Source of the DNA: Diadophis punctatus similis
Lineage: Eukaryota; Chordata; Lepidosauria; Squamata; Dipsadidae
Length of the DNA stretch: 64,000 nt
Reading direction: 5' to 3'
NCBI GenBank assembly: GCA_023053685.1
Contig: JALIGW010000005.1
Coordinates: 53,032,742-53,096,741, forward strand
Below, in pieces: positions 10,547 through 21,698 of the stretch; positions within the stretch are counted from its first letter, which is position 1; every line of letters starts with the position of its first letter. The translations under genes and the position numbers were made by a program. The notes beneath the pieces are model-generated. The model saw only the letters and a list, made by a program, of their open reading frames with translations, was not told where the DNA came from and did no database searches.

Positions 10547-10551
10547 AGGAT

Positions 10552-11874
10552 CATATTTGTGTCAGAGGATCTGGATTTAACCAACCTAGAATCTATTTGA
10601 CCAAATCCATTAGGCCATCTAATGTGCTTCCAGTTGCTGAAAAACCTGGCGTTTTCTGATGCAATTGCCAGAATCCCCAGCCAGCATGCTTGCTAGATTG
10701 TTCAAGCCATCTGGAAGGAATCAGATTAGAGAAAACTCTCTAATGCATACTATATAGAAAATGTATTTTAAAAAGTGTTCTCCCCACCCCAGTGGAGAAA
10801 TGTGTTTCCCCCTTTCAGTGGGAAAAAAATTATACTAGGTTTAAAACTTTATTGGCACTTAAGCATATTTTTCCCTGATTGAAGCAGAATTTGTGAAATA
10901 ATTATATGTCCATGACAAAAGCTGCTAATGATTAGCCTTCAAGAACTGCTGTTGTTTTTCTGACAGTTCAGAAGCTGGTTTTGTTTATTTCAGGAAAAGG
11001 AAGCATCAGATCTTTTATGGACTATCCAAACTGAACAGACAGAATAGCAGCGCTAATTATCCATTTCCATCATTTCACTAAAGCTCTCACTGTAGAATAG
11101 AAGACTTCTGTAACAATTTAGAATTCTAATTAATTCTTGTCAGCAAGTAATGTTTCTTTGAAGTAATAACATTCACTTTACTGCTCAGCACTAATATTGT
11201 GTCATAAAAGGTGGCAAATGCATAACCCAAGAAAAGAGAAAAGATTATATGGGACAGCAGAAGTGAAAACATTATCAAGTAAAGCAAAGAGATGTGTTGG
11301 CAAAAGAAGAAAAATGTGAAAGAAATAAAGGTCAGTATATCATAAATTCTGTTTCATGTTTGTTTTGCTAGTTAAGATGTCAGTGGCTCTGACAAATGAT
11401 TTTGCAGAGTTATTATTTCTTATGGAAATTAAATCCAAGTGAATATTTTATTTGTACACTTATTTAGGAAATTTCTGAGCCAAAGTGGTGAAGGAAGATA
11501 TGCTACAACAATATGTTTATCTTAATAGGTTGTCACAATTTTCCCTAACAAAGAAATGTTGGGGGCAATTTCCCTGAAAGGTGTTAGCACAACATACCAA
11601 AAAAACACAGATATGTGTAAATATAAGCTCTTTGTAAACAGCTTTCAGAAATTTATTTTTCAAGATACATGTTATACAAACAAATGGGTGGCAGGGATGT
11701 TTATCTCCTCAACCCCAGCAAATGAATTCATTTCATTCCTGTCATTCATTTAGCAGTGAATTCAGATTGCTCCCATAAAATCTGTGGAGGAATTCCATTT
11801 ACTACTGCCTCTAGATATTTAGAACTATTTCCTGTGCCCTTGACCAAACTGGCTGGACTAGCAGAATCCAAAGC
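10552..11874. other. intergenic sequence, no gene seen
   Basis: AT-rich, no recognisable gene, RNA or delimited repeat. Confidence 0.5.
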
Positions 11875-11882
11875 ATCTAGAA

Positions 11883-12003
11883 CAGGGGTGTCAAACTCAC
11901 ATCGGCACAGCGGTGTCACATGACATATCCATTTGCTAAACTGGGCGTAGGCATGGCCAGCGTGTGATGCATCTGGCCTGCAGGCTGGGAGTTAGCAGCC
12001 CTG
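11883..12003. mobile_element. hAT-type MITE (CAGGGGTGTCAAACTC ends), 121 bp
   Basis: The left end CAGGGGTGTCAAACTC is shared with the element at 23426. The exact 8-bp target duplication ATCTAGAA lies at 11875-11882 and 12004-12011. Eight-base duplications and CAG...CTG ends are the hAT hallmark. There is no coding capacity. Confidence 0.85.
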
Positions 12004-12107
12004 ATCTAGAACATCTGTTCAAGGCTACAAAAACCCAGATCACATTAAATGACAGCAATCTCTATGCTACCATCTGGTAGTGCAGCTTAAATCTGGTAGC
12101 CCTATAA

Positions 12108-12529
12108 CCGTGGTGGCGAACCTATGGCACGCGTGCCAGAGGTGGCATGCGGAGCCATAGGAGCCAGCATGCGAGGGTTGCCCACCGGCAAACCGGAAGT
12201 GTGAAAAAACACACTTCCGGTTTGCCGGTGTGCTGTTTTTTGCATTCCGGAGCTTCAGGGAGCTTCCCTGAACCCTCCGGAGTGCAAAAAACAGCATATC
12301 GGCAAACCGGAAGTGCGTTTTTTCGCACTTCCGGTTTGCCGGTTTCGTCGTCCCAGGCTCCGGTAAGCCTTTGCGCGGGGGTGGGGGGGTGTGCACATGC
12401 GCAGGGGGCAGCATGGTGGTGGTGTTGTGCGCATGCGTGGGGGGGAGGGAATGGGTGTGGGCATGCGAGCGCGCGCGAGCGCGCCCCCCCCTTTTTGGCA
12501 CGCAAGCCGAAAAAGGTTCGCCACCACTG
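12108..12529. mobile_element. hAT-type non-autonomous element, 422 bp, GC-rich palindromes
   Basis: Ends CCGTGGTGGCGAACC and GGTTCGCCACCACTG are near-perfect inverted repeats. The 8-bp duplication CCCTATAA is exact (12100-12107 and 12530-12537). Inside are nested palindromes built from a CCGGCAAACCGGAAGTG unit facing its complement, and a GC-rich, G-run segment. Apparent open frames here are by-products of the palindromes. Confidence 0.9.
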
Positions 12530-12537
12530 CCCTATAA

Positions 12538-14102
12538 GATGTCTATAAGGCTACCCCCAAGCTCTTCATATATTACTAACTAGGCCGGGTAGGAAATATT
12601 TGGTTGCTTTCTTACAAAAACATGCTTGTGATACCCACAATCAGCAAAAAATCCTTGCCTAGCTTTGAAAACCTCCAGATAATTTCTGCCAGTTCTGCAA
12701 GCACCACAACTTTCTAGTTGTTTATTAACAACGATGTGAAGTTTTGCATAATTTGTTGGAGTGAAGATCATGTGTAGAAGATTGAAAAGGCCAAATACCC
12801 AGTTTTGGGGTGAACACAGTTCCACAAGCAGACAGCTGGCTTCATTGCATGACTATGATACAGCTCAAATAACTATGAGACTGTCCCCACAAGATGTAAT
12901 ACCTAAGGTAGTTATTAAAACCAATGGGGGATTTGTTATTCAAGATAATAGGACATAGATGGCAGATGTAATCTGACAGATCCATTCCTGCCTACAATAT
13001 CATGTTACTCTATGAACAAGCACAACAAAAATAGCAAGATTTTAATACCAGCATTTTAAGCTCTTTGATAAAGGGTTGCCACCTCCTAAAATTGAACAGC
13101 TGCAAGAAGAGAATGGTCATGCTATATCCCCACGGAACTGATCTGGAGGAAATTATGGATTTTGAGCATTTCATTTTCTTTGTGCAATGGTGATGGACAA
13201 ACATATATGATGATCATAATGACACAAATATGAGGTAATTAACTGAAGTACATATTCAAACAAATATAGATGATATAGATATAGATATCTAGGACAACAT
13301 AAATTTGTGAAAGGCACCTTATTATTATGGAAGCAAGAATGTGCATGTGCAGTATATAAAGTTCAGAGTACAAAAGATCTCTCTCCTCATCAATTTTTAT
13401 TGTTATTGTGTTAAAAAAACTTTAATGTTTCATTCAGAATGGGAAGTAAGCAAAATTAAGGGTACACTTTATCATGTCAAAACAGCAAAAAAGCAAGAGA
13501 AACAGCAGTCATTTAAACGAAAGACAGCAATAGACGTACAAATCAAAATTAAAGTAACATTAATATTCAGCCACTATCCACAGTTTCAGGATAATTACAC
13601 TATTCAACCTGGTAATCCAATATGGGCCTTTCTCTCTTTCTCTTTGAATTTAAGTAAGCAGAGTTTCACTTCCCAGAAAAAATATATTTAGACTGCAAGC
13701 CTGCAATCCTATATAGATTATTGAATAAACACTTATAAGATTTCACTGTAAATAGCAAGAATTAGTAGTCTTCAGAAAAGAAATTTAAGAAATTTTGGAA
13801 TGCTAATGACATCTTAAAATTTAATTTTATATTTTTTCTCAAATGAAATTCTCCTCTACCCTGCTTTTCATCATAGACATCTGGTAGCACTGCTCTATTA
13901 AATTAGCATTTAATATAATTATTTTGTTGTCTTTGGAACTTCTTAACATCCATTTTTCTGAACATTGTTTAATTGCCTCATTACTTAGTAAAAAAAAAAA
14001 CAAGCAATCAACCTGCACCTGTTCTCTTTTTTGCTATTCTTTTCTTCAATGAAAAAAATTATCTTACACATTATAGGGATAATCTTATAGATTCATCTTA
14101 AA
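12538..14102. other. intergenic sequence, no gene seen
   Basis: No recognisable gene or repeat boundary. Open frames under 120 codons lack motifs. Confidence 0.5.
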
Positions 14103-14572
14103 TACCGTATTTTTCGGAGTATAAGACGCACCGAAGTATAAGACGCACCTTAGTTTTGGGGGAGGAAAACAAGGGAAAAAGGCCTCTGCCTCCAAGCAAT
14201 TTGCCAAACAGCAAACAGCACAGATGATATACACTGTTTGCTGTGTATTTCTGTGCATGTGTGCTTGACTCATAGAAATAGCAAAGAATTGGAGAAATGT
14301 ACATTATGCCAGAAAGTTTTCTTAAATGTAGTCACACTAACTCTTCCCAATTATTTAAATAGATCTACTCCAAGGTAACTAAACTCTAATACTAAACAGG
14401 ACACTGTTACATTTCATACTATACTTGTACAGAGCTGTTAAAATTAATTAAAATTTCTGGATGTATACATTATTCTCTATTATTTAAAAGAAGATACAAT
14501 AGCACTGGGCCTCTTCAGAACAAAAAATTTATTTTAAAAAGCTTCTTTATTTTGTTAAGTTGTCTAGATTTA

Positions 14573-14716
14573 CAGGGATCTCCAACCTTGGCAACTTTAA
14601 GACTTGTGGACTTCAACTCCCAGAATTCCACAGCCAGCAAAGCTAACAAAGCTGGCTGTTGAATTCTGGGAATTGAAGTCCAAAAGCCTTAAAGTTGCCA
14701 AGGTTGGAGATCCCTG
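14573..14716. mobile_element. palindromic MITE (CAACCTTGGCAACTT family)
   Basis: Arms starting CAGGGATCTCCAACCTTGGC and ending in the reverse complement form an almost perfect 144-bp hairpin with a central AGCCAGCAAAGCT... loop. It has the same arms as the 23281 and 29089 copies. No exact 8-bp duplication. Confidence 0.8.
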
Positions 14717-14725
14717 GCTCTAGAA

Positions 14726-15264
14726 CCGTGGTGGTGAACCTATGGCACGCGTGCCAGAGCTGGCACGCGGAGCCATAGAAGCCGGCACGCGAGGGTTCCC
14801 ACCGGCAAACCGGAAGTGCGAAAAAACACACTTCCGGTTTGCCGGTGTGCTGTTTTTTGCACTCCGGAGGGTTCAGGGAAGCTCCCTGAAGCTCCGGAAT
14901 GCAAAAAACTACAAAACGGACAAACCGGAAGTGCACTTTTCCGCACTTCCAGTTTGTCTGTTTTGTAGTTTTTTGCATTCCGGAGCTTCAGGGAGCTTCC
15001 CTGAACCCTCCGGAGTGCAAAAAACAGCATACCAGCAAACCGGAAGTGCGTTTTTCCGCACTTCCGGTTTGCCCGTTTCATCGTTCCAGGCTCCGGTAAG
15101 CCTTTGTGCGGGGGTGGGGGGGTGTGCGCATGCGCAGGGGGCAGCATGGGGGGGTGTTGTGCGCATGCGTGGGGGGGGAGGGAATGGGTGTGGGCACACG
15201 AGCGCGCGCAAGCGCGCACCCCCCCTTTTTCGGCATGCGAGCCGAAAAAGGTTCGCCACCACTG
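14726..15264. mobile_element. hAT-type non-autonomous element, 539 bp
   Basis: Same family as 12108-12529, with an exact 8-bp duplication CTCTAGAA (14718-14725 and 15265-15272). It carries an extra palindromic module (about 14880-15000, around CAAACCGGAAGTGCACTTTT) absent from the shorter copy. Confidence 0.9.
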
Positions 15265-15595
15265 CTCTAGAACAATAATAAAACAGTCTTTAAAAAGTAA
15301 GTCTAATAATTTGAACATTCTACAGACATTTAGTTATTCACTTACCCCCTTCCATCCAGTTCAGCAAAAAATAAAAATCTGCGTGTCTCTGCCAGCTATT
15401 TGCCTTTTTGTAGTTAGTTTCACTTTCATTTTTCTACGTGGCAAACCTAATCAGCTATAGATTGGGAAACTGCTAGTGACTTGCTTGACTTTGCAGGCTC
15501 TTCCCTCTTTCCTGCAAGCAGGTAAATTGCTGGAAGACAGAGGTCAAAGGGTGGGGGTGGCTGGCTGGGTGGAGCTGCATTCGGTGTATAAGACG

Positions 15596-15861
15596 TGTCA
15601 GAGTTACGCAATAAATCAGAAGCTTCAAAAGATAACTGCATTTTGCTGATTCAAATAACTTCTTTATAAGTAGAATAAAACATTAACAATACCACACTTT
15701 GTTTCAGATCACATGTTGAGATGTTTTCACAGCAAGCTTTAATGGTGGACAGAGTAAACCACGCCCTTCTTCTTGCTAAGTTTCTGGACATGCTCAAAAA
15801 ACACTTCAGCCTGATTGGCTGACTCAATCACATGGCTCTCCCAGTCATGAATATTCCAACA
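15596..15861 (-). repeat. 3' LTR, copia copy 2
   Basis: 266 bp. Next to it on the internal side lies the purine tract (read in reverse). Confidence 0.95.
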
Positions 15862-15904
15862 CTCCTCCCTTCATTACTGGGAGAGACATCAGACCTATTG
15901 GATT

Positions 15905-18900
15905 TTAACATTTCCTATAATGGACACCACCCAATGGTTTGGTCATCATGTCTGCTAAATTATCCTCTGAAGAACAATGATGTAAACTTATTAATTTTTC
16001 TTTTACAGTTTCCCTGACATTACAATACTTAATGTCCACATGTTTACTTCTGTTCTTCACTCTGTCACCTGTTGCCATTTTTTTACAAGCAGCATTATCT
16101 TCATAAACAGTTACAGCTTCATTTACATTTACATTTAAATCTTGTAACAACTGTACATACCAAACTACTTCAGAACATAACTCAGACAATGCAATAAACT
16201 CTGCTTCCGCAGTTGAAATAGCAACCGTTGTTTGTTTTCTGGACTTCCAACCAACTAAAGCCCCTCCAAACATTATTACAATTCCAGAATTAGACTTTCT
16301 GGTTTTTACATCATTTGCATAATCACTATCAACATAACATTTCAATTTTAATTCTTCAGTGACCTGTATTTGAAGACCCAAATTCACAGTTCCCTTCAAA
16401 TACCTGAGAATTCTTTTCACACCCATCCAATGCAACTTTGTAGGTGTAGCAGTAAAGCGACTTAGAATGCTCACTGCACAAGCTATGTCTGGTCTGGACC
16501 ACTGTGACAGATATAACAGACTCCCTATTGCAGAGTGATATATCTCCTGATCACAGGCTTCACTTTTATCCTCACCCAAACTATTGTAAAAATCTGTGCT
16601 CATAGGTGTAGGAGCAATATTACAATCTTTCATGTTATATTTCTCTAATAATTGTTCAATTTTTCTCCTTTGACTGAGAATATAACCCTTTTCAGTTTTT
16701 TGTATCTCTACACCGAGATAATTCTTTATTTCTCCCAAATTCTTTAATTCAAATTTCTTTTCTAACTTATTAGCAAATTCTTTAACTTGTGATGCATCCT
16801 TTGCAATGAAACAAAGATCATCCACAAATGCTAATAGTAGACAATTCCCACCTTGTAACTTTCCAGTGTATATGCAACCATCAGCTTTGCAACTCTTGAA
16901 CCCAAGACCTTTCAATGCAGTATCTAAACAGATATTCCAATTTCTGGCTGACTGCTTCAGCCCATAAATAGCCTTGTTCAATTTATACACCATGTTAGGC
17001 TTTTTATTTTCATACCCTGGCGCTTGAACCATATAAATTTCTTCCTCTAATTCAGCATTGAGAAATGCAGTGGTTATATCAAAATGCCAAATTCTATGCC
17101 TGTATGCTGATGTTAATGCCAGTCTTATGCTCTCACCTTTTACAGTTGGCGCGAACACCTCATCATAGTGCACATTCTTTAATTGAGAAAAACCTTGTGC
17201 CACCAACCTTGCCTTATACTGTACTTCATTATTGGGTAATACCTTTTTCTTGTATACCCACTTACATCCTACAGCTTTCGTACCCTGTGGCAAAGTCATA
17301 GATGTGAACACTTCATGATCGCCCATGGATTTCATCTCTTTATCCATGGCTTCCTTCCACTTTTCTTGTTCAACTTTTGGTAATGCCAATACTTCCTTAT
17401 AGTTTCTTGGCTCATACCACACATTACACACTTTAACTTTACTGGCAGAATACCTGTCTGGCGGTACCCCTCTGTTACTACGCTCTGACCTACGTGGCAT
17501 TGCCTGTACTTGTGTTTCAAGCTTTTCTGTCTTCATATCTTGTTCAGACTCTCCTCCCTGAACATAGACACCTTTAGAAAATGATTCACCATCATTACAT
17601 GAGTTATTGTCACTAAGTGGATCACCGTCACTAAGTGGATCACCGTCACTAAGTGAGACATTTTCAGAATTTGCATCAATTCTGTTCCAATTTTGTTCTG
17701 CAAAACTAGCAGACCTTGAAATCACTATCCTTTTACTTCCATCGCTAAAGCGATACCCTTTTGAGCCTGGCTCATAGCCCACAAATCTGAGCTTTCTAGC
17801 CTTTTGTTGTCCCTTTCTTCTGATTGCCTTTGGAATATGTACCCATGCAGTACTACCAAATATTTTTAAATGTGCTAAATAAGGCTTTCTCCCATATAGC
17901 ATTGCATATGGAGTATTATTGATGGATGAACTCCACAACCTATTTAATAAATAATTGGCAGTCAGTATGGCTTCACCCCAATATGACCTGCTCATACCAG
18001 AATCCTCCAGTAATGAGTCTTTCATTGTTTGCAAAACACCATTCCTCCTTTCAGCCACTCCGTTCTCCCCCGGTGTGTAAGGATTTGTGCGCCTGTGTCT
18101 TATTCCCAATTGTCTCAACCATTGTTGAAAATTTGTTGACATAAATTCAGAACCTCTGTCAGTTTGCAACTGACATACCTGTTGTTTATACCTTCTCTCT
18201 ACAAAACTTAACCATTGCTTAAATTGCTGTAGCACCTCTGTTTTACTCTTAAGTAAGTAGCAAAACCCAAACCTGCTGTAGTCATCCACAATGACCAGCG
18301 CATACTTTGCTCCTCCCAAACTGGCTTGCATAGGCCCAATTAAATCAGCATGCACCAGTTCTAGAGCTCTTGTGGTTTGTCTTGTGCTAAACTTGCTCAC
18401 TGGGAATGCTTTGGATTTCGATGCTTTGCATACTGCACAATCCAAATATGCCTTACATCCCTTCAAATCTAATCCTTCTGCAAATTCTTTCATTTGTTGA
18501 ACAACCTTAAAATTAGCATGACCAAGTCATCTGTGCAGAAGATGAACACATGAATTATGTTCTGCTACATTTTTAAATATCTGGGAACAATGTGGGACCT
18601 TTTGTCCCTGCAATACATAAAGATTATCCTCTTTTATGCCCTGTGCACAAACATTCCCATTTCTTTGGATGAGACACTTCCCATTAACAAATGTGGTTTC
18701 ATAACCTTGCTTGTCTAAACTAGACACACTTAACAAATTATGCTCCATTTCAGGTACACATAACACATCAGTAAACCTGGAGTCCAAATATGGAATTTGC
18801 ACATCGCCTCTTCCAATGATTTTAGCCTTTTGACCATTGGCTAAGGCCACTTCTTCATGGTTTCCTGGGAAAAATCTGGAAAATAAGTCAGAATTATTAA

Positions 18901-19824
18901 CAATTGTTTGACTAGCCCCACTGTCAATCAACCATTTGTCTCTATTGTTATTATAACAAACTTTTGCAACTGCAATCTGTCCTTGCAAATAATGTCTCTT
19001 GTCTTGCATATTTCTTCTCTGTGTACAGCTTTTCTGCAGATGATTGGTCTCTCCACAAATGAAACATGCTTTTTTAACTTGCTTGAAGAATTGTTGCTGT
19101 GTAACTTGATCTCTCCTGCCTCTGCTCTCCTCATCTCTGCAGACACCTCGGCTGTTGCTAGAGATAGGCAGCCTGTGGAAAATTTTGCTGGAGACTTGCT
19201 GTAAGTTTCCACTGTACTCCTTGTTGGGCCCCTGCCTGTGGAATTTTCCATCAGCATGGCTGAAAAGCCTTTTCTCATATTCATTCAATAAACACGATTT
19301 CAAAGCCTCCAAATTCAAATCTGCTTCTGGCTTACTTTCAAAAATAGCTAATCAGTCTCCCAGCTCTGATCCAAACTATTTAACACTAATAAAACTTTTT
19401 GGGACTCTGGAAACTTTACTCCACGTTGCTCCAATTCTAGAAAATTAGACTGCATTTTCATTAAATGATCTTCCATAGAATCTCCTGTCTGCAAACTCAT
19501 TCTGAAAAGCTTTCTTGAAAGTTGGACCACATTACACGCAGAAACATTGACATGTACTGCTTTCAATTTCTGCCATATTTCTTTTGCAGACTTTAATTCA
19601 GCTACATTTAAGAATTGATCATCCCCCAGACTTAAGAGAAGATAAGCCATAGCTTTGTCATGAGCCTTTTGATCTGCTGCTCCAAGCACTTGTGGGGGGT
19701 CTGCTACGATGTCCCATAATTCTTTTGCTTTCAAAAAACATTCCATTTTTGCAGCCCAAATTAAATAATTTTTCTTCCCCAATTTAGGTATTGGACTGTC
19801 TTTAAATTCCATAGCAGCAGCCAT
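15905..19824 (-). pseudogene. copia Gag-Pol, frameshift plus nonsense
   Basis: The reading frame matches copy 1 almost residue for residue, but is broken twice. Near 19345 a one-base deletion beside a C-to-T change ends the Gag segment after SLDQSWET. Near 18527 an arginine CGA within the integrase zinc-finger region has become TGA, a CpG transition. The rest, down to the RNase H end at 15905, is open, with all catalytic motifs present (DSGA, integrase D,D,E, VDD, RNase H). About ten amino-acid differences from copy 1 are visible in the Pol half, including loss of two residues in the LALALASAY region. This copy could move only with enzymes supplied by another. Confidence 0.92.
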
Positions 19825-19926
19825 CCTGCTTTATTTTTCTTGTCTGCCTGTTCCTTTAACAACACAGACAGCTTCTTATCAGCTTTAAATTACAATGCAG
19901 TTTTAACTTTACTTCTTGAGCGATTC

Positions 19927-19940
19927 CTGGGCCCATAACC
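19927..19940 (-). promoter_or_regulatory. primer-binding site, copia copy 2
   Basis: Reverse complement of the copy 1 site, all 14 bases identical, abutting the LTR at 19941. Confidence 0.85.
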
Positions 19941-20206
19941 TGTCAGAGTTACGCAATAAATCAGAAGCTTCAAAAGATAACTGCATTTTGCTGATTCAAA
20001 TAACTTCTTTATAAGTAGAATAAAACATTAACAATACCACACTTTGTTTCAGATCACATGTTGAGATGTTTTCACAGCAAGCTTTAATGGTGGACAGAGT
20101 AAACCACGCCCTTCTTCTTGCTAAGTTTCTGGACATGCTCAAAAAACACTTCAGCCTGATTGGCTGACTCAATCACATGGCTCTCCCAGTCATGAATATT
20201 CCAACA
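19941..20206 (-). repeat. 5' LTR, copia copy 2
   Basis: 266 bp. No difference from the other LTR of this copy was seen by eye. Confidence 0.95.
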
Positions 20207-20279
20207 AGACGCACCCAAGTTTTCACCCTCTTTTGGGGGGTAAAAAGGTGCATCTTATACTCCAAAAAATACGGTAAAT

Positions 20280-21358
20280 GGATGCAGGAAAAGTCCCACT
20301 GAATGAAGCAAGACTGGCTTCCTAGCCACTATTCTTAAAAATGGGACTCTTACCCTTTAAGGCCAAATAAAAACTATCATCAAGAAAAAACAACGTTCAG
20401 CAAGAGAAGAAAACCAGATGCTCTCATTAAGAACACAGGATTCAAACACTTGCACGTTTGCTGGTCTCTGGTATCACATCTGTTGTATTTGTATTCATAT
20501 AAAAGCTTATTTTTATATTCAATAAGCCAAGGTCTACTTTACACTTTACACTTTCACTAACACAGCCCCATTGAATTGGGGTTTGAATATGGGCAGGCTA
20601 CATCACAGTCTGGCTATCTAGATTTATGCACTACCTTTCATAAATGTAAGATCACATTAGCCTAACTTTGTCAAGACTTTCTTTTATTATAAGATTTAAA
20701 ACTTGAGAAAACAGACATAATGAATCAAGTGTAGAAAGGCCAAAGCTGAGTGATAAGCCCATGAGTTGTGTGGAGGAGCCCCCTTCAGTCTTCATCTCTA
20801 AGAAAGAAAGATAAAGGTCTTGTTTAAAATTCTTCTCATAAACTTATGAGAAACTTATTCAGTACCTAAATTCTGAGCTAAGTAAACCAAGGGTTTCATC
20901 AGTTTAGGATTTCTTCCTGTGTTGAAAGTACAGCACTATAGCTTTTAAAATTATGGCATTGCTATCCTGATCTGCTCTTGTGCTTTTCAGAAAAAATGTC
21001 AAGTTTTAAGATAGCATTTTCTAATTCCACTAGCATGATAATACAATCAAATAGCATGTATATTCATTAAAAACTATGAACACCATAAGCCCAATTTCAC
21101 AACCAAACAAGGGCCTGGATGCTGTTGTAAAAATAAAAGCAAATATGTTCTTGTTGTTCAGTTGCTTAGTTTCTTCAATAATCTGTGACCTGATGGGCAT
21201 AATTTCGCCAAGATAAGTTGTTAGTAGCTTCTTTGATTTCTTGTATTGACGTAATCTTAAATCAGCATTGATAGTGTTTAGCCACCATATTTTCTGCCCG
21301 CTTCTCTTTCCTTTGTATCATATGTCCAAAATATCTAAATTTTTGCTTCATTTTAATG
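20280..21358. other. intergenic sequence, no gene seen
   Basis: No recognisable gene or repeat. Confidence 0.5.
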
Positions 21359-21366
21359 CTTCAGCC

Positions 21367-21690
21367 CAGAGGTGGGTTCCTGCCTGTTCCTGCCGGTACG
21401 GTTAATAGCTGTTGTTCAGCGCAGAGCCAAAGACGCTGCTGCCGTTTGCGGCATGGGAGCTTTTCCTGGGCGCTTTCCCTGCCCGCATGGACGCCGCCAA
21501 TTCCGTTCTTTTGCCCTCTGCACATGCAGAACGCTTTGCGCATACGCAGAGGGCAAAAGAACGCAATTGGCGGCGTCCATGCGGGCGGCAGCAGTGCCCG
21601 GGGAAAGCCCCCACGCCGCGAACGGCAGCAGCGTCTTCGGCTCTGCGCCGAACAACAGCTATTAACCGTACCGGCAGGAACCCACCTCTG
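21367..21690. mobile_element. hAT-type palindromic MITE, 324 bp
   Basis: Ends CAGAGGTGGGTTCCTGCC and its complement, with exact 8-bp duplication CTTCAGCC (21359-21366 and 21691-21698). Almost the whole element is one long GC-rich inverted repeat, folding into a hairpin with arms of about 150 bp around the CTCTGCACATGCAGAACGC centre. Confidence 0.92.
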
Positions 21691-21698
21691 CTTCAGCC

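Larger units (their letters stand above)
5924..10551 (+). mobile_element. Ty1/copia LTR retrotransposon, copy 1, structurally complete
   Basis: A full element of 4618 bp (5929-10546): two 266-bp LTRs starting TGTTGG and ending CTGACA, a primer-binding site directly after the 5' LTR, one uninterrupted Gag-Pol frame, and a purine tract directly before the 3' LTR. The 5-bp target duplication AGGAT is exact (5924-5928 and 10547-10551). I see only one difference between the LTRs (T/C in TTGAATYAGC), so the insertion is young. No envelope gene is present, as expected for copia. Confidence 0.95.
15596..20206 (-). mobile_element. Ty1/copia LTR retrotransposon, copy 2, coding-defective
   Basis: Full-length copy in reverse orientation: LTRs at 15596-15861 and 19941-20206 (both 266 bp, seemingly identical), with 5-bp duplication AGACG at 15591-15595 and 20207-20211. 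The target lies in the TATAAGACGCACC motif of the surrounding inverted-repeat element. Identical LTRs point to a very recent insertion, yet the coding region carries two lesions. Confidence 0.95.
14105..20274. mobile_element. TA-flanked terminal-inverted-repeat element hosting nested insertions
   Basis: The left end (14105-14132) and right end (20247-20274) are 28-bp inverted repeats matching at 26 of 28 positions, starting CCGTATTTTTCGGAGTATAAG. Both are flanked by TA, suggesting a TA target duplication of Tc1/mariner type. A second GTATAAGACGCACC copy follows the left end at once. After subtracting the nested palindrome (14573-14716), hAT element (14726-15264) and copia copy 2 (15596-20206), about 0.9 kb of host element remains, with no transposase that I can see. 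Confidence 0.65.

Noticed and set aside
12067..12583. Several overlapping 70-144-codon frames on both strands
   Set aside because: They lie in the GC-rich palindromes of a hAT-type element. Frames on both strands mirror each other and recur in the 14726 copy.
16590..16700. CRISPR-like or prokaryotic features anywhere in the window
   Set aside because: No regularly spaced repeat arrays, operons or ribosome-binding sites. All tandem repeats are eukaryotic microsatellites.
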